Below are positions 24,807 to 33,045 of a DNA stretch of 64,000 nucleotides, piece by piece. Positions within the stretch are counted from its first letter, which is position 1. Every line of letters starts with the position of its first letter. Under the pieces are notes generated by a model, which saw only the letters and a list, made by a program, of their open reading frames with translations, ran no database searches and was not told the DNA's origin. The stretch comes from CADEED01 sp035701825 (GTDB taxonomy: Bacteria > Pseudomonadota > Gammaproteobacteria > Steroidobacterales > Steroidobacteraceae). The translations under genes were made by a program, and so were the position numbers. The stretch is from the NCBI GenBank assembly GCA_035701825.1, contig DASSRK010000145.1, positions 1-64,000 of the forward strand, read 5' to 3'.

Positions 24807-27800
24807 TCAGTCCTTGAGCGGAAACCCGCCGCGCGGCTGCGATTCGCCGTCGCTCGGCACGCGGTGCGGGCAGGTACAGCGGACGATCACGCCGCCGCCC
24901 TTGTTGTTCGCGATGGCGACGTCGCCCCCGAGCATCTGCGCGCGGTAGCGCATCAGCTTCATGCCCATGCCATTGCTGGCGTTTCGCTCATCGAAACCCC
25001 GGCCGTTGTCCTGCACGGACAGCGTCAGGGTGCCATCGGCCGTGGCCAGGTCGATGCTGACCTGGGTGACCCGCCCGTGCCGGATGGCATTGGTGAATGC
25101 CTCCTGGGCGATGCGGTATAGGTGCGTCGCAGCACCGTCGTCGAGCGTCAGGGGCTCCTTCAGCGAGGTATTGAAGTGCGCGCGGATGCCGTAGCGCTCC
25201 ATGCCGCGCACGGCCATGGATTGCAGGCCGGCGATGAGTCCGCCGCGGTCCGCACCCACGGGGGCGAGGCCACGCGCCATGGCGCGCGTACTCTCGATGG
25301 CGCCGTTGACCAGGCTGATGATGTCTTCGACGTCGGTGCGCGCCGAGGAGTTTTCCTTGCGCAACTGCGCGACCACGCTGCGCAGCATCAGCGCCACGCC
25401 GGTCAGGTCCTGTCCGAGGCCGTCGTGCAGGTCCGAGCCGATGCGCAACTGCTCGCGCCCGGCGATCTCGAGGATCTCGCGCTCCAGTCCACGGCGCTCG
25501 GTGACGTCGGTGATGACGGCGAGCCGGTGCGTGGCGCCGTCGAGATGCGTGAGGGTCGCCACGCAGGCCGCATCGAAGGTGCTGCCGTCGCGCCGCCGGC
25601 ATTTGAATTCCACGGGCGCGGGCAGAGGCACGTCACCGGCGGAGCCTAACAACTGTTGCTCGAGCTGCTCGCGGCGCACGCCGGCCGGCTGCGCGATCAG
25701 CTCTTCGATCGGCGTGCCTACGGCGCCGCCCGGCGCGAAGCCGAACATGCGCTCGAACGCGGGGTTGGCCATGCGGATCGTGTTGGCCGAATCGATGACC
25801 ACGACGCCTTCGTGCAACAGCTCGAACATGCGCGCCTGCGTCTCGCGCAGGTGCTGCGCGGCCTGGCGGTCGGTGATCTCGGTGATGTTGATGACCGCGC
25901 CGGTGATGGTGCCGGCCGAGCGCACCGCGCGGATGCGCGAGTCGAAGGAGCGGCCGCCGTACTGCGCGCCGGCGGCGGCGAGTTGCAGGTCGACCGACTC
26001 GCCGGTGGTCAGCACGTGGGTGAGGGCCGCGAGGATGTTGGCGCGATCCTCGGGCACTGCGATCTCGTCGAGCCGCTGCCCGACGATGCTCTCGCGCGAA
26101 TGCGTGCGGATGCCGCGGTTGATGAACTGCACGCGCCGCTCGGTGTCGACCAGGATCAGCCAGTCGCTGGTGCCGGCCGCGACCATCTGCAGCAGCTCCT
26201 GCGAGGAACGCAGCGCTTCCTGCGCGCGCGCCTGCTCGCTGATGTCGATGGCCACGCCGACGATGCGCACCACTTTGCCGGCGGCGTCACGCACCACGCA
26301 CGGCGAATCCAGCAGCGTCACGTAGTGGCCATCGCGGTGGCGGATACGGTACTGCAGGGCGACCATCGACTCGGTGTTGCCATCGAACCACTGCTGCAGC
26401 AGGTGCTTGTCCTCGGGATGCACCAGCGCCGCCCAATCGGCCGCGGACGGCAACTCGGCCGCGGTGTAGCCGATGACTCGTTCGGCGCCTTCGCCGCTCG
26501 ATTTCCCGGTCTGCGTGTCGATCTCGTAGATGAGGCAGTTGAGCTCGCGCGCGATGGCGCGGAATCGCTGGTCGGCGGCCGACAGCGCGGTCTCGCGCAG
26601 CTTGCGCTCGGTGATGTCCACCACCAGGCCGAGGACGCGCTTGGTCGAGCCATCCGGCATGCGCTCCATGACGTATGCGCGGTCCAGCGCCCAGTGCCAG
26701 CTTCCGTCGGTATGACGGAAGCGGTATTCGATCTCCAGCATGTGCGCGGAGGGGTCCACGTTCATCAGGCTGCGGCGGAACTGGTCGGCGGCGTGCTCCG
26801 GATCGATGTCGAGCAACTGGCGCCAGTTCATCGCGTTGGCACGCCCGAACGCGGGATCGACACCGAACACGCGGTAGTAGCCGTCGGTGTTGTGCGTGAT
26901 GCCCTTCTCGACGTCCCAGTCCCACACGCCCGCGGCGGTCAGCTGCAGCGCTTCCTCGACGCGCTCGTTGCGCGCGTTGGCGAGCAACTCGGAGACCTTG
27001 TTCTCGTCGAGGTCCATGCACACGCCGAGCATGCGCAGCGCCTTGCCGTTGGCGTCGCGCTCGACCACCCGACCGCGCTCGAACACCCAGCGCCATTGGC
27101 CGGAACGCGTGCGGATGCGGTACTCGGCGTCGTAGTGCTCGGCCTTGCCGTTGACGTGCTCGAAGTAGCGGCGCACCGCCTCGGGGCCTTCGTCGGGATG
27201 CAGGTTCTGGTCCCAGCGCGATACATGGTCGCCGCCGGTGCACGGATCGATGTCGTGGCGGTCGCACCAGTCGTTGAACCAGCGCGTGGTGTCGGTCGCG
27301 AAGTTGGTTTCCCACAGGCCGATACCCGCGCCCCACGCGGCAGTCTCGAGCATGTGCTCGCTGGAACGCAGGTGCGCCTCGGCGCGCTTGTTGGCGTCGA
27401 TGTCGAGGGTCACGCCGATGACCAGCACCGGGCGGCCCGCGAGATCCCATTCGACCGCGCGGCCGCGGTCCTGCATCCAGCGGTACTCGTCGCTGGCGGT
27501 CTTGAAGCGGTATTCGAATTCGACCGAGTCGCGCAAACCCTGTGCGTGCTCGCGCAGCTGGCGATCGACTTCCTCGCGATCCTCGGGGTGCAGGTTGTTG
27601 AACCACGGGTTAGGCGTCGCGTCCCATTGCGCGCGCGAGTAGCCCGTCATCGCGAGCCAGAGCGGGCTTGCGGTGCGCGCGTTGCTCGGTACGTGCCATT
27701 GCCAGAACGCGGCGCGGGCGCCCCACAATGCCGTGGCGAGGCGCGACTCGCTGTCGCTGCGCGCGACTTCCTCGCTCTTGCGGCGATCGATGTCGAGCAA

Positions 27801-28184
27801 CAAGCCGGTGATGCGCGCCGCGGCGCCGTCGCGTTCACGCTGCACGACGCGGCCACGGTGCAGCACCCATAACCAGCGATGCCCGGCCGCTAACAACCTG
27901 TATTCACACTCGAAGCGATCGCTGCCGTGCTGGCAGGAGTCGGTGGCGGCGTTGAACGCGCCGAGGTCGTCGGGATGGATGCGCTTCTGCCATTCACGCA
28001 GCGCCATCGGGCCGGCGCCCACGTCGATGCCGAAGGCGCGCACCCACGCTTCGTCGACCTGGAAGCGATCCACGGCGATCTGCCAATCCCAGACGGCCGC
28101 CTGCGCGAGTTGCAGCGCCGAGCGGAATTCGGCGGGCAGCTGGGCCTCGGGCGCGGCCTGCGTGACGTCGGGACGGGCGTTCAT
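24807..28184 (-). CDS. Multi-PAS soluble sensor histidine kinase (HisKA_3 type)
   Basis: 1125 residues with no membrane helices or signal peptide. I count seven consecutive PAS/PAC domains (about 20-135, 145-262, 270-390, 395-525, 530-655, 660-780, 785-905); several have the PAS_3 pattern of a Trp-rich HPED/HPDE segment and an EYRxR...GRVVxRDxxG stretch. The kinase core begins with EQLRIGSDLHDGLGQDL, phospho-acceptor His-920, typical of the NarX/DegS HisKA_3 class. The HATPase_c part has AFTNAIRHG and DNGRGFDE then NGMGMKLMRYRA. The signal is probably cytoplasmic (redox, gas or small ligand), but no heme or flavin motif is diagnostic. Its partner regulator follows at 24005. Confidence 0.94.
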   Translation of the reverse strand: MNARPDVTQAAPEAQLPAEFRSALQLAQAAVWDWQIAVDRFQVDEAWVRAFGIDVGAGPMALREWQKRIHPDDLGAFNAATDSCQHGSDRFECEYRLLAAGHRWLWVLHRGRVVQRERDGAAARITGLLLDIDRRKSEEVARSDSESRLATALWGARAAFWQWHVPSNARTASPLWLAMTGYSRAQWDATPNPWFNNLHPEDREEVDRQLREHAQGLRDSVEFEYRFKTASDEYRWMQDRGRAVEWDLAGRPVLVIGVTLDIDANKRAEAHLRSSEHMLETAAWGAGIGLWETNFATDTTRWFNDWCDRHDIDPCTGGDHVSRWDQNLHPDEGPEAVRRYFEHVNGKAEHYDAEYRIRTRSGQWRWVFERGRVVERDANGKALRMLGVCMDLDENKVSELLANARNERVEEALQLTAAGVWDWDVEKGITHNTDGYYRVFGVDPAFGRANAMNWRQLLDIDPEHAADQFRRSLMNVDPSAHMLEIEYRFRHTDGSWHWALDRAYVMERMPDGSTKRVLGLVVDITERKLRETALSAADQRFRAIARELNCLIYEIDTQTGKSSGEGAERVIGYTAAELPSAADWAALVHPEDKHLLQQWFDGNTESMVALQYRIRHRDGHYVTLLDSPCVVRDAAGKVVRIVGVAIDISEQARAQEALRSSQELLQMVAAGTSDWLILVDTERRVQFINRGIRTHSRESIVGQRLDEIAVPEDRANILAALTHVLTTGESVDLQLAAAGAQYGGRSFDSRIRAVRSAGTITGAVINITEITDRQAAQHLRETQARMFELLHEGVVVIDSANTIRMANPAFERMFGFAPGGAVGTPIEELIAQPAGVRREQLEQQLLGSAGDVPLPAPVEFKCRRRDGSTFDAACVATLTHLDGATHRLAVITDVTERRGLEREILEIAGREQLRIGSDLHDGLGQDLTGVALMLRSVVAQLRKENSSARTDVEDIISLVNGAIESTRAMARGLAPVGADRGGLIAGLQSMAVRGMERYGIRAHFNTSLKEPLTLDDGAATHLYRIAQEAFTNAIRHGRVTQVSIDLATADGTLTLSVQDNGRGFDERNASNGMGMKLMRYRAQMLGGDVAIANNKGGGVIVRCTCPHRVPSDGESQPRGGFPLKD

Positions 28185-28448
28185 GACGGATTATTGTTAC
28201 GCGCGGACAGCGTTGGCCACATTGATGCACTCCCCGGTTTCTGGCCGGTTTTTCCCGGGCATCCTGCCAACTCTTCACGCTTGCAAGCAGCCGGCGGCAC
28301 CGCGTGCCATGCAGGTACCCACGACCTATTCAGGGTTTTCCTCAGGGGGCGTGCGGCTACTGGACGCTTGCGCGGGTAAGTATTCTCCGACAACGGAGCA
28401 AGGCATAGCTCCTCCATAAAATAAAAACTGACCAGCGGGGAAGGCACT

Positions 28449-29258
28449 GTGGTGGACGGACACGCGAATCGGAATCCCTTGGTCGCCGACTACTCCGAGT
28501 GGAGAGCGCGCGATTACTTCCAGACCTACTACAGCGAAGTCGTGCTGCCCGACGAGCAGGCGGTGCTCGCCTACCAGATCGACGTGCTGCGCGCGGCGAA
28601 GCATCGCTTCGGTCGCGGCCTGGAGTATGGCTGCGGCCCGACGCTCCACCGCGCCATCGCGGCATCGCGCTACGTGTTCCGCATGGACATGGCCGACTGG
28701 CTGGCCGACAACCTCACCGAGGCGCGCGAGTGGCTGTGTGCCGACGAGAGCGCCCCGGAGTGGAAGCGTTTCACGCGCTACGTGCTGGCCTGCGAAGGGA
28801 ACGAGCAGCCGAGCAACACGCAGGTCTGCAAGCGCGAAGCGCTGACGCGCAAGGTGGTGCGCGGCCTGTACGTCAGCGACGCGCGCCTCAAGCAGCCGCT
28901 CGGACCGACGCGCACCGGTTTCTACGACCTCATCATCAGCGGGTTCTGCATCGACGCGATCTCGAGCGATCCGCGGGTGTTCCGCCGTTGCCTGCGCAAC
29001 GTGACCTCGATGCTGCAGCCTGGCGGGACGTTCATCATCCACGCGCTGCACCAGTGCAAGGCGTACAAGTGCGGCGACCGCATGTTCCCGGGTTCGAACC
29101 TCACGATCGACGACATGCAGGCGGCGATGACCGAGAACGGCTTCGCACCCGCGAGCATCGACGCGCAGGTGATCCCCTGCAACGACAATGCCGCGTACGG
29201 CTACTCGGGCATCCTGACCGCCTCCGGCCGCAAGGCCCTGCCGCGACCGCGAAGATAA
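28449..29258 (+). CDS. NNMT/PNMT/TEMT-like SAM-dependent methyltransferase
   Basis: 269 residues from a GTG (28449; a second GTG follows at 28452). N-terminal YSEWRARDYFQTYYSEVV and the SAM motif LEYGCGPTLHRAIAAS, together with the acidic FRMDMADWLADNL, match the NNMT/PNMT/TEMT family of small-molecule N- or S-methyltransferases (class I fold). The later GFYDLIISGFCIDAIS and LQPGGTFIIHAL segments complete the Rossmann core. These enzymes methylate amines or thioethers; the bacterial substrate is unknown. It diverges from the seven-PAS kinase. Its TAA is immediately followed by the inverted repeat copy B. Confidence 0.85.
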   Translation: MVDGHANRNPLVADYSEWRARDYFQTYYSEVVLPDEQAVLAYQIDVLRAAKHRFGRGLEYGCGPTLHRAIAASRYVFRMDMADWLADNLTEAREWLCADESAPEWKRFTRYVLACEGNEQPSNTQVCKREALTRKVVRGLYVSDARLKQPLGPTRTGFYDLIISGFCIDAISSDPRVFRRCLRNVTSMLQPGGTFIIHALHQCKAYKCGDRMFPGSNLTIDDMQAAMTENGFAPASIDAQVIPCNDNAAYGYSGILTASGRKALPRPRR

Positions 29259-29359
29259 GACGGTGCCGGAGCATGCATTCCGGCATAACTCGGAAGACTA
29301 ACTAGCCCGTCGGCCGTTGCCGCGGGAGTTATGCCGGAATGCATGCTCCGGCACCATCT
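29258..29359. repeat. Long inverted repeat, copy B
   Basis: The left arm (29258-29291) and right arm (29326-29359) are complementary over 34 bp with a single mismatch (GGTG versus CACCAT side). Compared with copy A, the arms are almost the same but the loop (29292-29325) is different in sequence. It starts on the last base of the methyltransferase stop codon and lies between two genes that converge. Confidence 0.9.
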
Positions 29360-29379
29360 ACTGCCGGCACCATCTACTG
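29348..29379. repeat. 16-bp tandem duplication of the repeat end
   Basis: CCGGCACCATCTACTG is present twice in perfect tandem (29348-29363 and 29364-29379). The first copy is the outer end of the right arm of inverted repeat B; the second is a detached piece of it. It looks like a duplication scar at the edge of the element. Confidence 0.9.
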
Positions 29380-29381
29380 TC

Positions 29382-30494
29382 TCACAGGCGCTGGAAGAGC
29401 CAGACGAGGCCGGCGGCGCCGAGGGCGCAGGAGCCCAGTGGCATGACGCCGGTGGCGTACCAGCGACGCCGCCGCGCCAGGTAGATCAGCGGCAGCACCA
29501 GCGACACGATCAGCAGCTGCGCCACTTCGACGCCGATGTTGAAGCCCGCGAGCAGCGGCAGCAGCGAACTACCCGACGCGTCGATCTCGTTCAACGCATT
29601 GGCGAAACCGAAGCCGTGCACGAATCCAAAGCCGAAGGCCAGCGGCAGCCGCAAGCCGGACAGCCGCGGCAGCAGGTTGAGTGCGCCCGCCACCGCGATC
29701 GATGCGGCGATCGCCACTTCGACGGGCTGCGTCGGCAAGCGCACGGTGCCCGTGACCGCGAGCGCCAGCGTGGTCGAATGCGCGACGGTGAATGCCGTGA
29801 CGATGGTCACGATGTCGCGCGTGACTTCGCGCAGCCCGTCGGCGCCCTGCCACGCACCGTTCACGGGCCGCAGTACCGAAGGCAGCAGCAGCAACAGCAC
29901 GAACGCGATGTGGTCGTAGCCAATCAGCACGTGCCATACGCCTTCGCGCAGGAAACGCAGGAAGCTGGCCCACGCCGAAGGTCGCAGCGGCTCGCGCCAC
30001 AGCGGATTGTCGGAGCTGATGACGCCGGCCAGGGTCTCCGTGCCGCGCGTGACGCTGACCAGCACCCGCTGCGCCGCGTCCCCGAAGGTGAACAGCGGCC
30101 CGCCGACGATCAGCATGCCGGCCTGCGGGCAATCCACCTTGAACTCCACCGACAGGAGGTCCTGGCCGGAGCGCTCCGCCAGAGCGACGTCCTCGATGGC
30201 GAGCCTGCAGGCCGCGTCACCACGCTGCAGGGAGATCTGCGACAACACCGACGGGTCGAGAGATTCCTTGCGCGAGTCCAGCACTTCCTGGCGCGTGACC
30301 ACGCCGTCGTAGTCCTTGTCGATGTACACGTTCCACACGAGGTCGTGCACGGCGAGGTCCCAGCGCAACGACACCGGCCCATCCGCGCGCGGCGCATCGA
30401 TGCGCAGGTAGCTGGTGCTGGTCGTATGCGCCGCCACCGGCCCGGCAAAGAGCGCGGCGATGCAGGCGAGCCATGCAAGGATTGCGCGATTCAC
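29382..30494 (-). CDS. HupE/UreJ-family membrane protein
   Basis: 370 residues from GTG 30494; a longer frame would overlap the divergent gene. A signal peptide (ending AAHT) is followed by an extracytoplasmic domain (about 25-180) that contains an EF-hand-like DKDYDGVVTRQEVL loop. Then come about six helices with the HupE/UreJ_2 hallmarks EGVWHVLIGYDHIAFVLLLLLP, AFTVAHSTTLAL and GFGFVHGFGFAN, whose His and Asp residues may bind Ni or another metal. HupE members are associated with Ni uptake for hydrogenase or urease, but this is the long, exported-domain subtype and no hydrogenase or urease gene is nearby. Substrate uncertain. Confidence 0.85.
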   Translation of the reverse strand: MNRAILAWLACIAALFAGPVAAHTTSTSYLRIDAPRADGPVSLRWDLAVHDLVWNVYIDKDYDGVVTRQEVLDSRKESLDPSVLSQISLQRGDAACRLAIEDVALAERSGQDLLSVEFKVDCPQAGMLIVGGPLFTFGDAAQRVLVSVTRGTETLAGVISSDNPLWREPLRPSAWASFLRFLREGVWHVLIGYDHIAFVLLLLLPSVLRPVNGAWQGADGLREVTRDIVTIVTAFTVAHSTTLALAVTGTVRLPTQPVEVAIAASIAVAGALNLLPRLSGLRLPLAFGFGFVHGFGFANALNEIDASGSSLLPLLAGFNIGVEVAQLLIVSLVLPLIYLARRRRWYATGVMPLGSCALGAAGLVWLFQRL

Positions 30495-30582
30495 GGCCGC
30501 CACTCTAACTGCGCGCTGCCGCGCCGAGAATGCCTCCGGGGCCCACGGCGAGCGTGCCGCCGTAGGGTAAGATTCCGCGCGC

Positions 30583-31629
30583 ATGAAATCCCCGGTCAAC
30601 GTTCCCAAGTTGCAGGCGCTCGCACGCCTCGTCGGCGGCACGCCACTGCTCGAGATCCACTGCCGCTACCGCGGCCGCGAGCACCGCATCTACGCCAAGC
30701 ACGAGGCGTACAACTTCACCGGCAGCATCAAGGACCGCATGGCGCTGTACATCCTGCAGCGCGCCTACGCGAGCGGCGACATCGCACCCGGCGACGCGAT
30801 CGCCGAGGCCACCAGCGGCAACACCGGCATCTCCTTCGCCGCGATCGGCCGCGCGCTCGGCCACCCGGTGCGCATCTACATGCCCGACTGGATGTCGCGC
30901 GAGCGCGTGCTGGTGATCCAGAGCCTCGGCGCCGCGGTGATCCCGGTGTCGGCCGAGCTGGGCGGCTTCCTCGGCTCCATCCGCATGGCGGACGAATTCG
31001 CGCGCGAGGCCGGCCACGTGTTCCGCCCGCAGCAGTTCGACAACACCGCCAACGTGCAGGCGCACTACGAGACCACCGGCCCGGAGATCACGGCGCAGCT
31101 CGCGACGCTTGGTCGCCTGCCCACCGCCTTCGTCGCGGGCGTCGGCACCGGCGGCACCGTCATGGGCGTCGCGCAACACCTGCGCGAGCGCGTCGGCAAG
31201 GACGTGCAGGCCCATCCGCTGGAGCCCGCGAATTCACCCACGCTGCGCACCGGCCACAAGGTCGGACGTCATCGTATCCAGGGCATCAGCGACGAGTTCG
31301 TCCCTTCCATCGTCAAGCTGGGCGAGCTCGGGCGGATCCTCGACGTGTGGGATGGCGACGCCATCGTGATGTCGCAGCGCCTGGCCAACGAGCTCGGCAT
31401 CGCGGTAGGCATCAGCAGTGGCGCCAACCTGCTGGGCGCGCTGGAGATCGCGCACGAACAGGGCGACGCGGCCTGCGTGGTCACCGTGTTTTGCGACGAC
31501 AACAAGAAGTACCTGTCCACCGACCTGTGCAGTGACGAGGAGTGCAAGGAGCACTACCGCGTGAACGAAGTCCAGCTGCTGGATTTCCGCGTGATTCCAC
31601 CCGCGCTGGCGACCCTGACGCGGACATAA
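30583..31629 (+). CDS. Cysteine-synthase-family PLP enzyme
   Basis: 348 residues. Fold-type II PLP enzyme: the PLP lysine is Lys-50 in NFTGSIKDRMA, the phosphate-binding and substrate loop is ATSGNTGISFAA, and GVGTGGTVMGVAQHL holds the cofactor phosphate. ISSGANLLGAL completes the set. The C-terminal extension (DDNKKYLSTDL...CSDEECKEHY) resembles that of some cysteine synthases. It probably makes cysteine or a related beta-substituted amino acid from O-acetyl- or O-phosphoserine; the KHEAYNF variant of the active-site entrance makes the exact substrate uncertain. It is divergent from the HupE-like gene. Confidence 0.85.
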   Translation: MKSPVNVPKLQALARLVGGTPLLEIHCRYRGREHRIYAKHEAYNFTGSIKDRMALYILQRAYASGDIAPGDAIAEATSGNTGISFAAIGRALGHPVRIYMPDWMSRERVLVIQSLGAAVIPVSAELGGFLGSIRMADEFAREAGHVFRPQQFDNTANVQAHYETTGPEITAQLATLGRLPTAFVAGVGTGGTVMGVAQHLRERVGKDVQAHPLEPANSPTLRTGHKVGRHRIQGISDEFVPSIVKLGELGRILDVWDGDAIVMSQRLANELGIAVGISSGANLLGALEIAHEQGDAACVVTVFCDDNKKYLSTDLCSDEECKEHYRVNEVQLLDFRVIPPALATLTRT

Positions 31630-31686
31630 TTTTCTTCCGGCACCCGGTGGTGAGCCGCGGCAGATGTCCGCGTAGAATCGCCGGCC

Positions 31687-33045
31687 ATGCTTGCTTCACC
31701 GTCGCGCGCCCCCGTCATTGCGAGGATCATGGCCGCCGCGCTCGCCGCGGTGTGCGCGGCGCCGCCCGCCGAGGCCGCCGATCCGGCGCCGGCCGCGTCG
31801 GCCGCAAAGAAGAAGCCACAGGCCGGTAGTTCGACCCCCGCGCCCACGACCGCGAAGAAGAAGCCCGCATCTTCCCCGGCCAGGAAGCCGTCGCCGCCTC
31901 CGCCACCTCCGCCGCCTCCGCCGCCGCCACCGGTCGAGCTGATCGGCTACGTGGTGATGCCGCCCGGCACGTTTCGCGCCGGACCGCCGTCAGGCCAGTA
32001 CGACGAGCACGGGCTGCGCGCGCCGGCCCCGCGCTTCGAATCCCAGCCGGTGCAGGGCGTGAGCTCCATCAAGCCCGGCCCGACACCCGGCGCATGGTGG
32101 GCGCTCTCGGACAACGGCTACGGCAGCAGGTGGAACAGCTTCGACTACCGGCTGTGCATCTATCTATTCGACGTGCAGCCGCGCACCGCCGCCGGCACCG
32201 ATTCGCGCACCGCGCTGCAGGCCGTCATCGAACTGTCCGATCCCGCCAGGTTCTTCCCGTGGCATCTCACCGAGGAAGTGACGCCCGAACGCTTCCTCAC
32301 CGGCGCGGACGCCGATCCCGAATCGCTGGTCGCCATGCCGAACGAGACTTTCTGGGTCGGCGACGAGCAGGGCCCGTGGCTGCTGCATTTCTCCGTGGAC
32401 GGAGAGTTGCTGGATCCGCCGGTGGAACTGCCCGACAACATCCGTTCGGCGATACATCCGCTGGTGATCGCGGGCGGCGCCGAGGCGCGCACCGGGCGCT
32501 CGCGCGGCTTCGAGGCGCTGGATCTCGCGGGTGACAACAAGACCCTGGTGGCAATCCTCGAGGGCCCGGTCAACGGCGATGCGCCACACCAGTCGCGCGT
32601 GTACCGTTTCGACAGCACCACCCAGAAGTGGCTGCCCGGCACTCTTATATATGAGATGGACGCCGACTCGACCTCGGTGACCGACCTCTCGCGCATCGAT
32701 GGCAACCGCTTCCTGGTGCTGGAGCGCGACTCGCTGGCCGGCGACGCGGCGAAGTCGAAGCGCGTCTACGCCATCGATCTGGACAAGGCCGTGCCGGGCA
32801 AACCACTCGCGAAGAAGCTGGTCATCGACCTGCTGGCCATCGGCAATGCCAAGGGCCTGGCGCCGAACGTCGCGCCGGGCGCGTTCTTCCGCTTCCCCTA
32901 TCACACGCCCGAGTCCATCCAGGTGCTGGATCGCAAGCACGTGGTCGTGGTGAACGACAACAACTACCCGTCCACCGGCGGCCGCGGACCCAACGTCACC
33001 GATGCCACCGAGTGGCTGTGGCTGGAGCTCGGCAATTCATTGTAA
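31687..33045 (+). CDS. Secreted phytase-like (esterase-like) protein
   Basis: 452 residues. After a signal peptide (ending AEAA) comes a Lys/Ala/Pro linker and 13 consecutive prolines (31894-31932), then a beta-propeller-like domain of the 'esterase-like activity of phytase' family (PF13449): WWALSDNGYGSRWNSFDYRL, EVTPERFLTG, GDEQGPWLLHFSVDGE and SRGFEALDLAGDNKTL, with the closing VVVNDNNYPSTGGR. It is expected in the periplasm or outside; phosphate-ester hydrolysis is a family-based idea. It ends three bases before the Uup start (stop TAA 33043-33045, GTG at 33046), so the two genes are coupled. Confidence 0.85.
   Translation: MLASPSRAPVIARIMAAALAAVCAAPPAEAADPAPAASAAKKKPQAGSSTPAPTTAKKKPASSPARKPSPPPPPPPPPPPPPVELIGYVVMPPGTFRAGPPSGQYDEHGLRAPAPRFESQPVQGVSSIKPGPTPGAWWALSDNGYGSRWNSFDYRLCIYLFDVQPRTAAGTDSRTALQAVIELSDPARFFPWHLTEEVTPERFLTGADADPESLVAMPNETFWVGDEQGPWLLHFSVDGELLDPPVELPDNIRSAIHPLVIAGGAEARTGRSRGFEALDLAGDNKTLVAILEGPVNGDAPHQSRVYRFDSTTQKWLPGTLIYEMDADSTSVTDLSRIDGNRFLVLERDSLAGDAAKSKRVYAIDLDKAVPGKPLAKKLVIDLLAIGNAKGLAPNVAPGAFFRFPYHTPESIQVLDRKHVVVVNDNNYPSTGGRGPNVTDATEWLWLELGNSL

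Noticed and set aside
25656..27872. 738-codon open frame on the + strand
   Set aside because: Antisense to the seven-PAS kinase; composition is that of a shadow frame.
29382..30494. Hydrogenase or urease accessory cluster
   Set aside because: Only the HupE/UreJ-like gene is present; no catalytic or maturation gene adjoins it.
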